Below are positions 10,098 to 18,603 of a stretch of 64,000 nucleotides of DNA, one piece after another (position 1 is the first letter of the stretch; every line of letters starts with the position of its first letter). The notes beneath the pieces were generated by a model. That model made no database searches. It was given only the letters and a program-made list of their open reading frames with translations, and was not told the origin of the DNA. A program made the position numbers and the translations under genes. Source of the DNA: Paenibacillus pinihumi DSM 23905 = JCM 16419 (GTDB lineage: Bacteria; Bacillota; Bacilli; Paenibacillales; Paenibacillaceae); contig NZ_KE383867.1 of NCBI RefSeq assembly GCF_000422505.1, positions 299,843 through 363,842 of the forward strand, written 5' to 3'.

Positions 10098-10222
10098 GGG
10101 GGCCGATTTATCATGACAGCATGGAACAATTATCTGAATATAACCGCATATGAACCTGTTTTAATCATCGGCCCCGCACGGGCGACATGATAGATTGAGG
10201 CCGAAGCCTGCAAGGCGGGGCC
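10098..10222 (+). promoter_or_regulatory. Structured rtcB leader with two mutually exclusive helices
   Basis: GGGGCCGAT (10099-10107) can pair with ATCGGCCCC (10167-10175), enclosing the small ORF. GGCCCCGC (10170-10177) can instead pair with GCGGGGCC (10215-10222), with a small internal hairpin AGGC-CGAA-GCCT (10198-10209). The GGCCCC strand is shared, so the helices exclude one another. This is the geometry of a translation- or ligand-controlled switch. No strong U-tract follows the second helix. I do not recognise a known riboswitch class. Confidence 0.5.
10113..10190 (+). CDS. Putative 25-aa leader peptide upstream of rtcB
   Basis: ATG 10113 is ten bases after GAGAGGGGG and opens a 25-codon frame (starts MTAWNNYLNITAY, ends GPARAT) closed by TGA at 10188-10190. 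The Shine-Dalgarno and start lie in or just behind the left arm of the first leader helix, and the 3' codons form the shared GGCCCC strand. Translating ribosomes would therefore melt the first helix and change which one forms. It may act only in cis. It is not similar to any peptide I recognise. Confidence 0.45.
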   Translation: MTAWNNYLNITAYEPVLIIGPARAT

Positions 10223-10470
10223 TTTGTATTTGCGTATGGAAGGTACGGGAATCGATAATCTATGATCTGCGTGAGAATGCCATGGACGATGAGTCTGTGG
10301 CATTTTTTGTTGATATAAGAAATTGCAGCGCGTGACAGCCAGCGATTCTTATATTTCTGATTCGAAACGTCGCCCGGACTGCCAAGGACAGCTAAGCCGT
10401 TTAACCTTGTGCAGATGGCGGGGCTGATTTGCAAGCCATAACGAGAGCAAGGAAAGGAATTATAAATTAT

Positions 10471-11892
10471 ATGTCTACTTATCTTCATAAAGTTAAACTT
10501 CCTGCGGGAGATGTTCAGGTGTATGCAGGGCCTGAGCTGTTCAGTACGCTGGATTATAAAATATTTGAAATGGCCAATAACAATCTGCAAATTCCGGGTA
10601 TTCAATTTATGAGCTATACACCGGACGTGCATGTAGGCGTCGGAACCTGCATCGGCACAACAGCGGTGTGGAACAACGGGGACGGCTATGTATCGCCATC
10701 CATTGTTGGCAGTGACATCGGCTGCGGGATGCGGGTCCATCTGACCAATCTGCACAGCAGCGATCTGAAGGATGTGAAGCTGCGCCGCAGACTGGTCAAG
10801 GCAATCGGGAAGCTGCTGCCGATGGAGTCCCACCAGCGTGGACATTTCTCGGATATTCGCCTAGAACATGTGGTGAAGAAGGGGCTTCATGGACTGCCGG
10901 GCAAATATGTGCCGGACAGCTATACGCCGAAGAAATCGACTTCGCTGACACATGTGGAATCCGGGAAATTTGCATTTGATGAATCTGTGCTGGATGCAAT
11001 GCCGGAGCAGGCGATTCACCGGGCGCACCGCCAGCTTGGTACACTTGGGGGCGGCAACCACTTTGTCGAAATTCAGGCCATTGAAATTGCCGAAGAACAG
11101 CGCGCTGTCGCTGAAGCATGGGGACTTGTCGACGGACAGATTGCTGTGATGATCCATTCCGGCTCGCGCGCATGGGGCGGGGCGGTCAATCAGCTGTGTA
11201 CGACTGCCATAAAGAAGACAATGGGCAGGCTCGGGCTGGGTACGGCTGATCCCAAGCTGGTCTTTGCGCCGCTGGATCACCCGGACGGTATGCAGTACGT
11301 GAATTTGATGTACTCGGCTCTCAATTATGCTGTTGTGAATCGTCATCTGATTGCCTATGCGGTTCGCGAAGCATTTCGTGAGGTAATGGGCAGCGGCTGC
11401 GAGCTGCGGACGCTGTACGATCTGATGCACAATTATGCCTGGGAAGAGCATCATGACAAAAGAGGATCTGTGTTCGTTCACCGCAAGGGAGCAACCCGGG
11501 CTCTGCCGGCAGGACACCCTGACAATCCCAAGCCTTATATGGCTACAGGTCATCCGGCGCTTATTCCGGGCTCGATGGGAACAGCCTCTTATCTGATGGT
11601 TGGACGGCCGGAAGGCGAAGCCAACTATTACTCCATCTGCCATGGAGCCGGAAGGATTCGCTCGCGGTCAGCAACGAAGAGGCTGGTTACGGTGGAAGAG
11701 TTCGCCGGGGCGTTAAAGGTCGGCACCGATGATGAGATCGTCGTCAATCAGCTTTCGCTGGAATCGATCATTGACGAATCGCCGCAGGCTTACAAGAACG
11801 TGGACGATATTATTGAAAGTGTAACGGGAGCGGGACTGGCGGATGTCGTCGCCAAATGCAAGCCGCTCGCCGCTGTGAAGGGAGCAAAATAA
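10471..11892 (+). CDS. rtcB: RtcB-family RNA ligase
   Basis: A 473-aa member of the RtcB family, which joins RNA 2',3'-cyclic-phosphate (or 3'-phosphate) ends to 5'-OH ends with GTP and Mn2+, in tRNA or rRNA repair. Family signatures are visible: PDVHVGVGTCIG, VGSDIGCGMR (metal-binding Asp/Cys), GTLGGGNHFVE, MIHSGSRAWG, and the C-terminal CHGAGR block with the guanylylated His. ATG 10471 is about 11 bases after AAAGGAA. The AAA ATPase gene starts 3 bp after its stop, so the two are translationally close. The long structured leader upstream suggests regulation, possibly by RNA damage or translation stress. Confidence 0.93.
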   Translation: MSTYLHKVKLPAGDVQVYAGPELFSTLDYKIFEMANNNLQIPGIQFMSYTPDVHVGVGTCIGTTAVWNNGDGYVSPSIVGSDIGCGMRVHLTNLHSSDLKDVKLRRRLVKAIGKLLPMESHQRGHFSDIRLEHVVKKGLHGLPGKYVPDSYTPKKSTSLTHVESGKFAFDESVLDAMPEQAIHRAHRQLGTLGGGNHFVEIQAIEIAEEQRAVAEAWGLVDGQIAVMIHSGSRAWGGAVNQLCTTAIKKTMGRLGLGTADPKLVFAPLDHPDGMQYVNLMYSALNYAVVNRHLIAYAVREAFREVMGSGCELRTLYDLMHNYAWEEHHDKRGSVFVHRKGATRALPAGHPDNPKPYMATGHPALIPGSMGTASYLMVGRPEGEANYYSICHGAGRIRSRSATKRLVTVEEFAGALKVGTDDEIVVNQLSLESIIDESPQAYKNVDDIIESVTGAGLADVVAKCKPLAAVKGAK

Positions 11893-11895
11893 AGT

Positions 11896-13224
11896 TTGGA
11901 TATTTGGACGAAGATAGAGGATTGGAAAGAACACGGTGAATCCAAGGAGCAGACCAGTGCTGCTCCTGCAATCTATAGCTATACGGAAGCGGCGAATCAG
12001 CGGATTGACAGATATGAAATCTATGCCCAGGTAATCGACGGTATTGCAGAGGCACTGATGGCTCGGTACGGCATCCGTTATGAGCTGTATTCCAGCGGTG
12101 ACCCGAATATGGAATACTGGAAGCTGCTTGAAGAGGATGTTCGCCGGCCGGACAGCGGAGTTGAGCATGTGGCCAAAATTTTCGACAGGCTGGAGGAGAA
12201 GACCTTTGCCTATGAAGATAATCGCACAGAGCCGGAATACAGTGTTCACCGCTCGGTGCATAACAATGTATTCGCTTATCCGGCCTGGGGCGTTGCACTC
12301 GCCCGTGTTCCGGTCTTCCGCGAGCATGGCATCGGCAGCGATGACTATGTATTTGCGGTTGACGACGATAAATTACGCGCCTTTCTGGGCAGTGTCAGAG
12401 CCAGACAGCGGGAGCAAAACATGCGGCAGGTAACGGTTTTTACCGATACACGTCACGGCATCAATAGTGAGCTGGAGCCGATTACAAGGACAATTGGACG
12501 GGATGAAGTCATTTTGAAGCCGGAACTGAAGCAGGAGATTTTCCGCTCCCTCGACCAGTTCTTCGCTGCAGACCGCACATTCTACCGTACCTATAACATT
12601 CCATACAAGCGTGGAATTCTGCTCTATGGACAGCCGGGCAACGGAAAGACGACGCTTGTCAAGTCGATTGCCGGCAGTGTTCCAGGGCCAGTGGCTTACT
12701 GGCAGATTACCGAGCATACGTGCAGCGAGTCGGTGGAGGAAGTTTTCAACGCCGCTGTGCGTCTGGCGCCGATGGTGCTCGTTATCGAGGATATCGACTC
12801 GATGCCTCAGGAGGTCCGCTCCTTCTTCCTGAATACACTGGATGGAGCAACTTCGAAGGAAGGAATCTTCCTCATCGGGACGACCAACTATCCGGACAAG
12901 ATTGACCCGGGCTTGATGAACCGAGCCGGCCGCTTTGACCGCTCCTATGAGATCGGACTGCCGGATGAGGAGCTGCGCGTACAATACTTAAAGCTGCGCG
13001 GCTTTGATACTTTTGCAGGCTCAGAAGGGGTCAGCGAAGCAGCACAGCTGACCAAGGATTTCTCGCTGGCGCAGCTTAGCGAACTGTATGTCAGCGCGGC
13101 GCTGGAGTGGCATGAGGGGCAGCCTGTCCACGTTGACAAATTGGTGCGGAGCATGAAGGAAGAGCTGGATAAAGGGCGCAAGGGAAAATGGATGAAACCC
13201 GAGGGCCGTCTTGGATTTTATTGA
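11896..13224 (+). CDS. AAA-family ATPase paired with RtcB
   Basis: A 442-aa protein with an alpha-helical N-terminal region (about 1-200) of unknown fold and a C-terminal AAA module: Walker [12 protein letters not shown], Walker B VLVIEDID, sensor [10 protein letters not shown], and an Arg-finger region [14 protein letters not shown] resembling FtsH/p97-type AAA proteins. It has no protease or membrane segment, so it is probably a cytoplasmic remodelling ATPase. The start is TTG 11896 with GGAG eleven bases before; the next in-frame ATG would cut into the N-terminal region. The 3-bp gap from rtcB suggests a shared role in RNA repair, which is inference. Confidence 0.8.
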   Translation: MDIWTKIEDWKEHGESKEQTSAAPAIYSYTEAANQRIDRYEIYAQVIDGIAEALMARYGIRYELYSSGDPNMEYWKLLEEDVRRPDSGVEHVAKIFDRLEEKTFAYEDNRTEPEYSVHRSVHNNVFAYPAWGVALARVPVFREHGIGSDDYVFAVDDDKLRAFLGSVRARQREQNMRQVTVFTDTRHGINSELEPITRTIGRDEVILKPELKQEIFRSLDQFFAADRTFYRTYNIPYKRGILLYGQPGNGKTTLVKSIAGSVPGPVAYWQITEHTCSESVEEVFNAAVRLAPMVLVIEDIDSMPQEVRSFFLNTLDGATSKEGIFLIGTTNYPDKIDPGLMNRAGRFDRSYEIGLPDEELRVQYLKLRGFDTFAGSEGVSEAAQLTKDFSLAQLSELYVSAALEWHEGQPVHVDKLVRSMKEELDKGRKGKWMKPEGRLGFY

Positions 13225-13382
13225 GAATAAAGGGAGTGTAAGCTAAACTGGTGTTTATACAGACATGCCTGCTGAAGCGTATCTTGGGGATTAGCTATGA
13301 AATTGCATCTTAAATTCCATAGGGCGGAATTTGGTATGCATGATGGAAAATTCAGCTATTCAGAGAGGAGATCGGGACCAGT

Positions 13383-14363
13383 ATGAAAGCTGTATTAGTT
13401 GATGAGGTGTCAAAGCGTCTTGTTATCGGAGAGACCGCGGAACCCAGTCCGGGATCAGGGGAACTGCTGGTAACGGTTAAGGCGACTGCACTCAATCGTG
13501 CAGATCTGCTGCAAAAGCGCGGGCTATACCCGCCGCCTCCGGGAGCCTCTGATATATTGGGGCTGGAAATGTCCGGTATAATCGAAGAGATTGGGCCAGG
13601 GGTAAGCGGCTGGTCCAAGGGGGATCGTGTCTGCGCCCTGCTGCCGGGAGGGGGCTATGCCGAGCGTGTTGTTATTCCGGCAGGCATGGCGATGCGCATT
13701 CCATCGTCCTTCACCTTCGAGCAGGCTGCCGGTGTGCCGGAAGTATTTCTGACGGCATACTTGAACCTGTTCATGCTCGGCGGACTGAAACAGGGAGACA
13801 CCGTACTCATACATGCTGGAGCGAGCGGTGTCGGTACTGCAGCTGTACAGCTGGTTCGCGAAGCAGGTGCAGCCAGCATTGTGACAGCTGGGACCGAAGC
13901 GAAGCGGAAGGCCTGCCTTGAACTGGGTGCCGCCCATGCCATTGATTATAAAGCCGGGCCGTTCGCTCCCATTGTTAAAGAGCAGACCGGGGGAAAAGGC
14001 GCGGACATTATTATGGACTTTATCGGAGCGTCCTACTGGGAGCAGAACCTTGCTTCTCTGGCTGTTGACGGGCGACTGCTGCTCATCGGCATGCTGGGCG
14101 GCGCGAAGGTGCCGGAAGTGAATCTTGGTGTGCTCCTAAGCAGAAGGCTTCAAGTAATCGGAACGGCATTGCGTTCCCGCTCACTGGCAGACAAGTTGGA
14201 TCTGACCCGGCGCTTTGCCGAATTCGCCCTTCCCCGTCTGGAGGACGGCAGGCTGGATCCTGTTATTGACTCTGTATGGGACTGGCAGGACGTGGAGCAG
14301 GCTCATGCTCATATGGAACAGAATCAGAATATCGGAAAAATTGTGTTGCGTGTAAGCTCTTAA
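13383..14363 (+). CDS. NAD(P)H quinone oxidoreductase, zinc-independent MDR family (PIG3-like)
   Basis: A 326-aa medium-chain dehydrogenase/reductase. The N-terminal GroES-like domain has LNRADLLQKRGLYPPPPG, typical of the TP53I3/PIG3 branch of quinone oxidoreductases. The Rossmann domain has HAGASGVGTAAVQL for NADPH binding. No zinc-ligand Cys set is present. It should reduce quinones or enals in the cytosol. It lies about 160 bp after the ATPase gene with its own GAGGAGA ribosome-binding site. It converges on the lipoprotein gene and shares the 14398-14434 hairpin with it. Confidence 0.88.
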   Translation: MKAVLVDEVSKRLVIGETAEPSPGSGELLVTVKATALNRADLLQKRGLYPPPPGASDILGLEMSGIIEEIGPGVSGWSKGDRVCALLPGGGYAERVVIPAGMAMRIPSSFTFEQAAGVPEVFLTAYLNLFMLGGLKQGDTVLIHAGASGVGTAAVQLVREAGAASIVTAGTEAKRKACLELGAAHAIDYKAGPFAPIVKEQTGGKGADIIMDFIGASYWEQNLASLAVDGRLLLIGMLGGAKVPEVNLGVLLSRRLQVIGTALRSRSLADKLDLTRRFAEFALPRLEDGRLDPVIDSVWDWQDVEQAHAHMEQNQNIGKIVLRVSS

Positions 14364-14385
14364 AAGTATATAGAAATAGCAGGAG

Positions 14386-14769
14386 TTAAATATTCAGCAT
14401 GAAAACAGCAGCCCCATTGGCTGCTGTTTTCATGCCTCCCACTCTTTCCGCTTTATAGTAAGTTCCGTTTTCTTGAACAGCTATGCCATCTGCCGGGTCG
14501 ACATTGTGAATCTGATACAACCGGGTGCCTTTCTTGTACCTGTTGGAGAACAGATTCGGCAAGCCGCTTCTTTCTTTTGTGGATTGCACTTTAATGACTC
14601 CGATTTGCTTGCCAATATCATTAACAGCCTCGTTTGTCATCCGATAAACACCGTGATCCCAGGTAACCACATCAAATGCCCAGCTTTGAAGTTGTTCTTG
14701 GGCGGAGTCTGAGCAGCCCGAAAATACAAAGGTTAAGCAAAAAAATAAAAGCAGGCTTGTCTTTTTCAT
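14386..14769 (-). CDS. Small lipoprotein of unknown function
   Basis: A 127-aa protein beginning MKKTSLLLFF with a lipobox ending FSGC, so it should be lipid-anchored outside the membrane. ATG 14769 follows GGGGGAGGGTGGC; in-frame codons further upstream are disfavoured because the lipoprotein signal starts here. The mature part is small, mixed alpha/beta in composition, and has no motif I recognise. Its last 12-13 codons are the left half and loop of a 16-bp palindrome that also looks like the transcription terminator. Confidence 0.75.
   Translation of the reverse strand: MKKTSLLLFFCLTFVFSGCSDSAQEQLQSWAFDVVTWDHGVYRMTNEAVNDIGKQIGVIKVQSTKERSGLPNLFSNRYKKGTRLYQIHNVDPADGIAVQENGTYYKAERVGGMKTAANGAAVFMLNI
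14398..14434. terminator. 16-bp perfect palindrome, probable bidirectional terminator inside a coding end
   Basis: CATGAAAACAGCAGCC (14398-14413), a 5-base loop, then its exact complement (14419-14434). The A/T-rich outer arms give a U-rich end in both directions. It lies within the 3' end of the minus-strand lipoprotein gene and 35 bp after the oxidoreductase. Confidence 0.7.
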
Positions 14770-14883
14770 GCCACCCTCCCCCTTGAATTTTTTTGGGAGT
14801 TTTATAAATACGACGTTTTGATGCAAATTTATGTTGCTCGCATCAAGCAGCATCATTTGATTTTACTATTCTTCAAAAAAAGG

Positions 14884-14912
14884 TTGAACATTTAAATAAT
14901 CGGTGTTAGTAT
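14884..14912 (+). promoter_or_regulatory. Probable sigma-A promoter for the amidohydrolase/ABC operon leader
   Basis: TTGAAC (14884-14889) and TAGTAT (14907-14912) with 17-base spacing. A start near 14919 would give about 170 bases of leader before the amidohydrolase. Confidence 0.45.
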
Positions 14913-14964
14913 CTTAATCATACAATTCCGCTTGGAATAATATACTAATCTACCGGATAACCGG

Positions 14965-14998
14965 AGACTTCCACTATTGATGTGAGAAGTCTTTTTTT
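14965..14998 (+). terminator. Leader terminator (possible attenuator) before the amidohydrolase operon
   Basis: AGACTTC (14965-14971) pairs with GAAGTCT (14986-14992), extended by CAC/GTG inside, followed by a run of seven Ts. It is preceded by two small hairpins (ATTCC-GCTT-GGAAT and CCGG-ATAA-CCGG) and lies between a promoter and the operon, with no gene before it. Confidence 0.6.
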
Positions 14999-15089
14999 CG
15001 TTAGCAGGCAAGGCACCGGAGAGCTGAAGAGAAAGCCATTAATTTAGAGTTTCTGCGGTCAGGAACGGACACGAGAGGAGAGAAGGCTT

Positions 15090-16043
15090 ATGTTTCGCAG
15101 TCCTTTTCGCGTATTTGACATTCATGGACATCTGCCTTACCGGCTTGTGCTTGGGGGAAAAAGGCATGAACTGGTTAGCCGCTATGGGGCCGAGCGAAGC
15201 GAGCGGATGCGGCTGACGTGGGATTTTCAGGAGCTTGCCATAGAAAATCAGCACAATGAGACGCTCCCGCTCATTGACCGCTGGGTGCAGGAGCTGGACA
15301 AATACAATATTGCCGGATTGAATTTTTTGACGGCACTGGACAACGACAATATGGCGGATCAGATATCCCGTCATCCCGGCCGTTTTACCGGATTTGCGTA
15401 CCATTCGATTGAGGATGAGGGTGCTGCGGAGGAGTTGAAGCGGGCAGCAGATGTATTGGGGCTCAAAGGCTACAAGCTGTTTGGTCCGCTGACAGGCATC
15501 CCGTTTGACGATCCGTCACTGGATCCGGTATGGACAGTACTTGCCGAGCGCAAGCTTCCTGTGCTCATTCATTTCGGGCTTCTCGGCCATGCAGGCGGAA
15601 TTGTTCATCATCCGAATATTAGTCCGTTGGCGATCTTCAACACCGCAAGAGAATACCCGGATATCCCGTTCATCATTCCCCATTTTGGCGCGGGTTACTT
15701 TCAGGAGCTGCTTCATCTGTGCTGGAGCTGTCCGAACGTCTACGTGGATACTTCCGGCTCTAACCAGTGGGTCAGATGGATGCCTTACGAGCTGACGCTG
15801 GAGACGCTTTTCCGCAAAACGTATGAGCTGATCGGGCCGGAGCGAATCGTATTCGGCACAGACTCTCTCGGATTTCCGCGGGGTTATCCTTACAGGTACT
15901 TGCAGGATCAGGTCCGTGTCTGCCGCGATTTGCGTTTTGGGGAAGGCGATATTGAAAATATCTTTGGCAACAATGCCCGCCGGCTGCTCGGATTGCACAC
16001 CTTGCACAGCACGAACACACAAATATCCGAGACGGGCGGTTAA
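15090..16043 (+). CDS. Amidohydrolase-family (amidohydrolase 2) metal-dependent hydrolase
   Basis: A 317-aa TIM-barrel enzyme. FDIHGH at the N-terminus supplies the first metal ligands (a D-x-H variant of HxH), HFG and IIPHFGAG give later His ligands, and VFGTDSLGFPRG contains the conserved catalytic Asp. This is the PF04909-type family of hydrolases and decarboxylases. ATG 15090 follows GAGGAGAGAAGG. The sugar-binding protein gene begins 44 bp later, so it probably acts on the transported compound or its derivative. The substrate cannot be told from sequence. Confidence 0.8.
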   Translation: MFRSPFRVFDIHGHLPYRLVLGGKRHELVSRYGAERSERMRLTWDFQELAIENQHNETLPLIDRWVQELDKYNIAGLNFLTALDNDNMADQISRHPGRFTGFAYHSIEDEGAAEELKRAADVLGLKGYKLFGPLTGIPFDDPSLDPVWTVLAERKLPVLIHFGLLGHAGGIVHHPNISPLAIFNTAREYPDIPFIIPHFGAGYFQELLHLCWSCPNVYVDTSGSNQWVRWMPYELTLETLFRKTYELIGPERIVFGTDSLGFPRGYPYRYLQDQVRVCRDLRFGEGDIENIFGNNARRLLGLHTLHSTNTQISETGG

Positions 16044-16087
16044 TTGTACAGATAAAAAAACGGATAGAGACAAAGGAGAGGGTTCGG

Positions 16088-17455
16088 GTGAGAAGGAGAT
16101 CATTGTATACCTTAATGACAACTTTGCTGCTGGGGGCTGTAATGCTTGCGGGCTGCGGCGGGGCAAACGGCGGCGGGAATAAATCAGACAGCAGCGGACC
16201 GGTCAATTCATCGGCTGAAGGGAAAAGCAACACTTCCGCCTCGACAGAGCAGCCGAAGGAGGTTGCGATTGAATATTGGCAGTATGAATTCCCGGCGAAG
16301 GTGGAGCTGATCAATGAGCTGATCAAGCAATTTGAGCAGGAGCATCCGCATATCAAGGTCAAGCAGACGAACTTCCCTTATGACCAGTACAACCAGAAGG
16401 TGGCGACGCTCATTCCGGCTGGCAAAGGTCCGGATGTCATCAATCTTTATTATGGCTGGCTGCCGAAATATGTGTCCTCCGGCTATTTGCAGCCACTCCC
16501 GGAAAGCGAGTTCCCGGCTGCTGATATCGAGGAGCATTTCTTTCCATTCGTTGAGACAGCCAGGCTTGGCGGAAAATACTATGCGCTGCCAACAGGCGTG
16601 CGCACGCTCGGCCTCTATTACAATAAGGACTTGTTTACCAAAGCCGGACTTGACCCGGCGAAGCCGCCGGCAACATGGGAGGAGCTTGTCGAATATGCCA
16701 AGGAGCTGACGGAGACGGACAGCAAAGGGCAGTTTGTTATTGAAGGCTTCGCCTGGGAGCCTGGTTCCCAACTGCACCATTGGTTCCGTGACGGCCTGCT
16801 CTACCAGGCAGGAGGCCAGGATACGAGTGAGGACCGGAAACGGATTTTATGGAATGAATCTCCTGCCGGACTTGAAGCATTCAAATATTTGATCGATTTT
16901 GCCAAGGAGCATAAAGTCGGGATTAACGGTTTCTATACGGATGACGCCAACGCGTTCAAAACGGGTCATGCAGCCATTAATGTCGACGGATCTTACCGTC
17001 TTGGCTCGCTGCGCAAGGATGCGCCGGATTTGAATTATGCGATTGCGCCGCTTCCGGCTTACAAAAACAAGTCTACCCAGGCTTCATTCTGGGCCAATGC
17101 AATACCATCTACCGTTAAGGATGAAAAACTGGCAGCTGCGACGGAATTTCTGAAATTTTTAACGAGCAAGGATGTCCAGGAGCAGTGGGTGGACAAAATC
17201 GGCGAGCTCCCGGCCCAGAAGGAAGTTGCACTGCAGGACAAATATATTCAGGATGAATTCCTCGGCGCCTTTATCAAACAATTGCCGGATGGCCGTGCTC
17301 ACTTCTTCATTGATGAGACACAGGAAAGAACGCTGTTCATTGAAGCCGTCGACCAGGTGCTGCTTACAAACGTGCCGATTGAGAAGGCTTTCGCTGATCT
17401 GGTCGCTAAAACACAGAAGCTGTATGACGATTACTGGAGCAAGCAGGGAAGCTAG
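16088..17455 (+). CDS. ABC transporter sugar-binding lipoprotein (family 1 extracellular solute-binding protein)
   Basis: A 455-aa protein with a lipoprotein signal (LLLGAVMLAGCGG; Cys about residue 24), a Gly/Ser-rich spacer, and a family 1 binding-protein fold: IEYWQYEF at the start of the mature domain, NLYYGWLPKY, ALPTGVRTLGLYYNK, and GHAAINVDGSY. It should capture an oligosaccharide or sugar derivative outside the membrane for the two permeases downstream. The start is GTG 16088 after AAAGGAGAGGG. No transporter ATPase is encoded here, as usual for carbohydrate importers that share an MsmX-type ATPase. Confidence 0.9.
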   Translation: MRRRSLYTLMTTLLLGAVMLAGCGGANGGGNKSDSSGPVNSSAEGKSNTSASTEQPKEVAIEYWQYEFPAKVELINELIKQFEQEHPHIKVKQTNFPYDQYNQKVATLIPAGKGPDVINLYYGWLPKYVSSGYLQPLPESEFPAADIEEHFFPFVETARLGGKYYALPTGVRTLGLYYNKDLFTKAGLDPAKPPATWEELVEYAKELTETDSKGQFVIEGFAWEPGSQLHHWFRDGLLYQAGGQDTSEDRKRILWNESPAGLEAFKYLIDFAKEHKVGINGFYTDDANAFKTGHAAINVDGSYRLGSLRKDAPDLNYAIAPLPAYKNKSTQASFWANAIPSTVKDEKLAAATEFLKFLTSKDVQEQWVDKIGELPAQKEVALQDKYIQDEFLGAFIKQLPDGRAHFFIDETQERTLFIEAVDQVLLTNVPIEKAFADLVAKTQKLYDDYWSKQGS

Positions 17456-17562
17456 TTGAAGAGTGGCGGCAGGAGCCATCAGAAATAAAGTGCGGCTCTC
17501 AACAGGTACGCTATTTCTATTGAGGAATCAGAACAATTCGGGGTTAGAAAGGAGGGAATACA

Positions 17563-18492
17563 TTGGAACAGGCCGAAGCCGCCTCGTCAAGCCGCAAATT
17601 AGCGCTGCCTGTCTGGCGTCCGGGACTCAAGACGAAGCGCTATCTGTTTATCTATAGCTGTCTGCTCATACCGCTGCTCTTTTTTGTTATCGTGCGGGTG
17701 CTGCCGATCTTGTATTCCTTCCATGTCAGCTTCCGCCAGTGGGATCTGTTATCGCAGACCAAGCCGTTTGTCGGGCTGTCCAACTATGCGGCCATATTTC
17801 AGGATGAGGTGTTTGTCCAGACGATCTGGAACACGTTGATCTATGTCGTCGCCGGCGTCCCCGGACAGCTTGCAGCGGGGCTGGCCGTTGCGCTGCTGCT
17901 TCAGCGCATCGTCCGTTTCCGCAGCTTTTTCCGCACCATCTACTTTATCCCGTATATTACCAGTGTAGTGGCTGTGAGCTGGGTGTTCCGCTGGATTCTG
18001 ATGAAAAACGGGGTAGCCAACGGGCTGCTTTTGGAGCTAGGCTTTTCGGCACAGCCCTTTCTCTATTCACCTTCGCAGGCTGTCTATTGGATCATTATTG
18101 CGGTAATCTGGCAAAATATCGGATTTCAGATGTTGGTATTTCTGGCAGGGCTCGAAAATATTCCGCGCCTCTATTATGATGCCGCCTCTATTGATGGGGC
18201 GGGCCGCTGGCGCAAATTTATTCATATCACCTTGCCGCTGCTCAATCCGGTGCTGCTGTTCTCCGTTGTTATTGCCAGTATTGGCTTTTTGCAGACTTTT
18301 ACTCAAGTGCTCAATATGACAGGCGGAGGCCCGCTCAACTCGACGAACTCAATTGTGCTGTATATTTACAACCGTGCCTTCAAGAGCTTCGAGATGGGGC
18401 AGGCATCGGCTGCGACGGTCGTACTGTTTTTGCTCATTTTGACACTGACGATATTGCAGCTAAAGGTGCTGAACCGTAAAGTGGAGCATTAG
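17563..18492 (+). CDS. Sugar ABC transporter permease, MalF/UgpA type
   Basis: A 309-aa inner-membrane permease with six predicted helices. The EAA loop for ATPase docking is seen as YYDAASIDGAGRWRKFIHITLPLL. The N-terminal region (KRYLFIYSCLLIPLLFFVIVR) is typical of the first subunit. The start is TTG 17563 after AAAGGAGGG. It pairs with the MalG-type permease 110 bp downstream and with the binding protein upstream. Confidence 0.92.
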   Translation: MEQAEAASSSRKLALPVWRPGLKTKRYLFIYSCLLIPLLFFVIVRVLPILYSFHVSFRQWDLLSQTKPFVGLSNYAAIFQDEVFVQTIWNTLIYVVAGVPGQLAAGLAVALLLQRIVRFRSFFRTIYFIPYITSVVAVSWVFRWILMKNGVANGLLLELGFSAQPFLYSPSQAVYWIIIAVIWQNIGFQMLVFLAGLENIPRLYYDAASIDGAGRWRKFIHITLPLLNPVLLFSVVIASIGFLQTFTQVLNMTGGGPLNSTNSIVLYIYNRAFKSFEMGQASAATVVLFLLILTLTILQLKVLNRKVEH

Positions 18493-18603
18493 CAGTATGT
18501 GGCTGGCTAATTGATGTCAGCGACGGGTCGGCAGAACTGCCCTGGAAGCAGAAGTTGGAGGCTGCCGGAAACAGGCAAGATGAAATTGGGAAGGAGGGAG
18601 CAG

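Noticed and set aside
10170..10222. A possible tRNA-like or Y-RNA-like element upstream of rtcB
   Set aside because: The outer 8-bp stem resembles an acceptor stem, but there is no T-loop or anticodon arm; the competing-helix reading fits better.
10165..10845. A 226-codon minus-strand frame over the rtcB leader
   Set aside because: Most of it is antisense to rtcB and its leader; no start signals. The plus-strand reading explains the region better.
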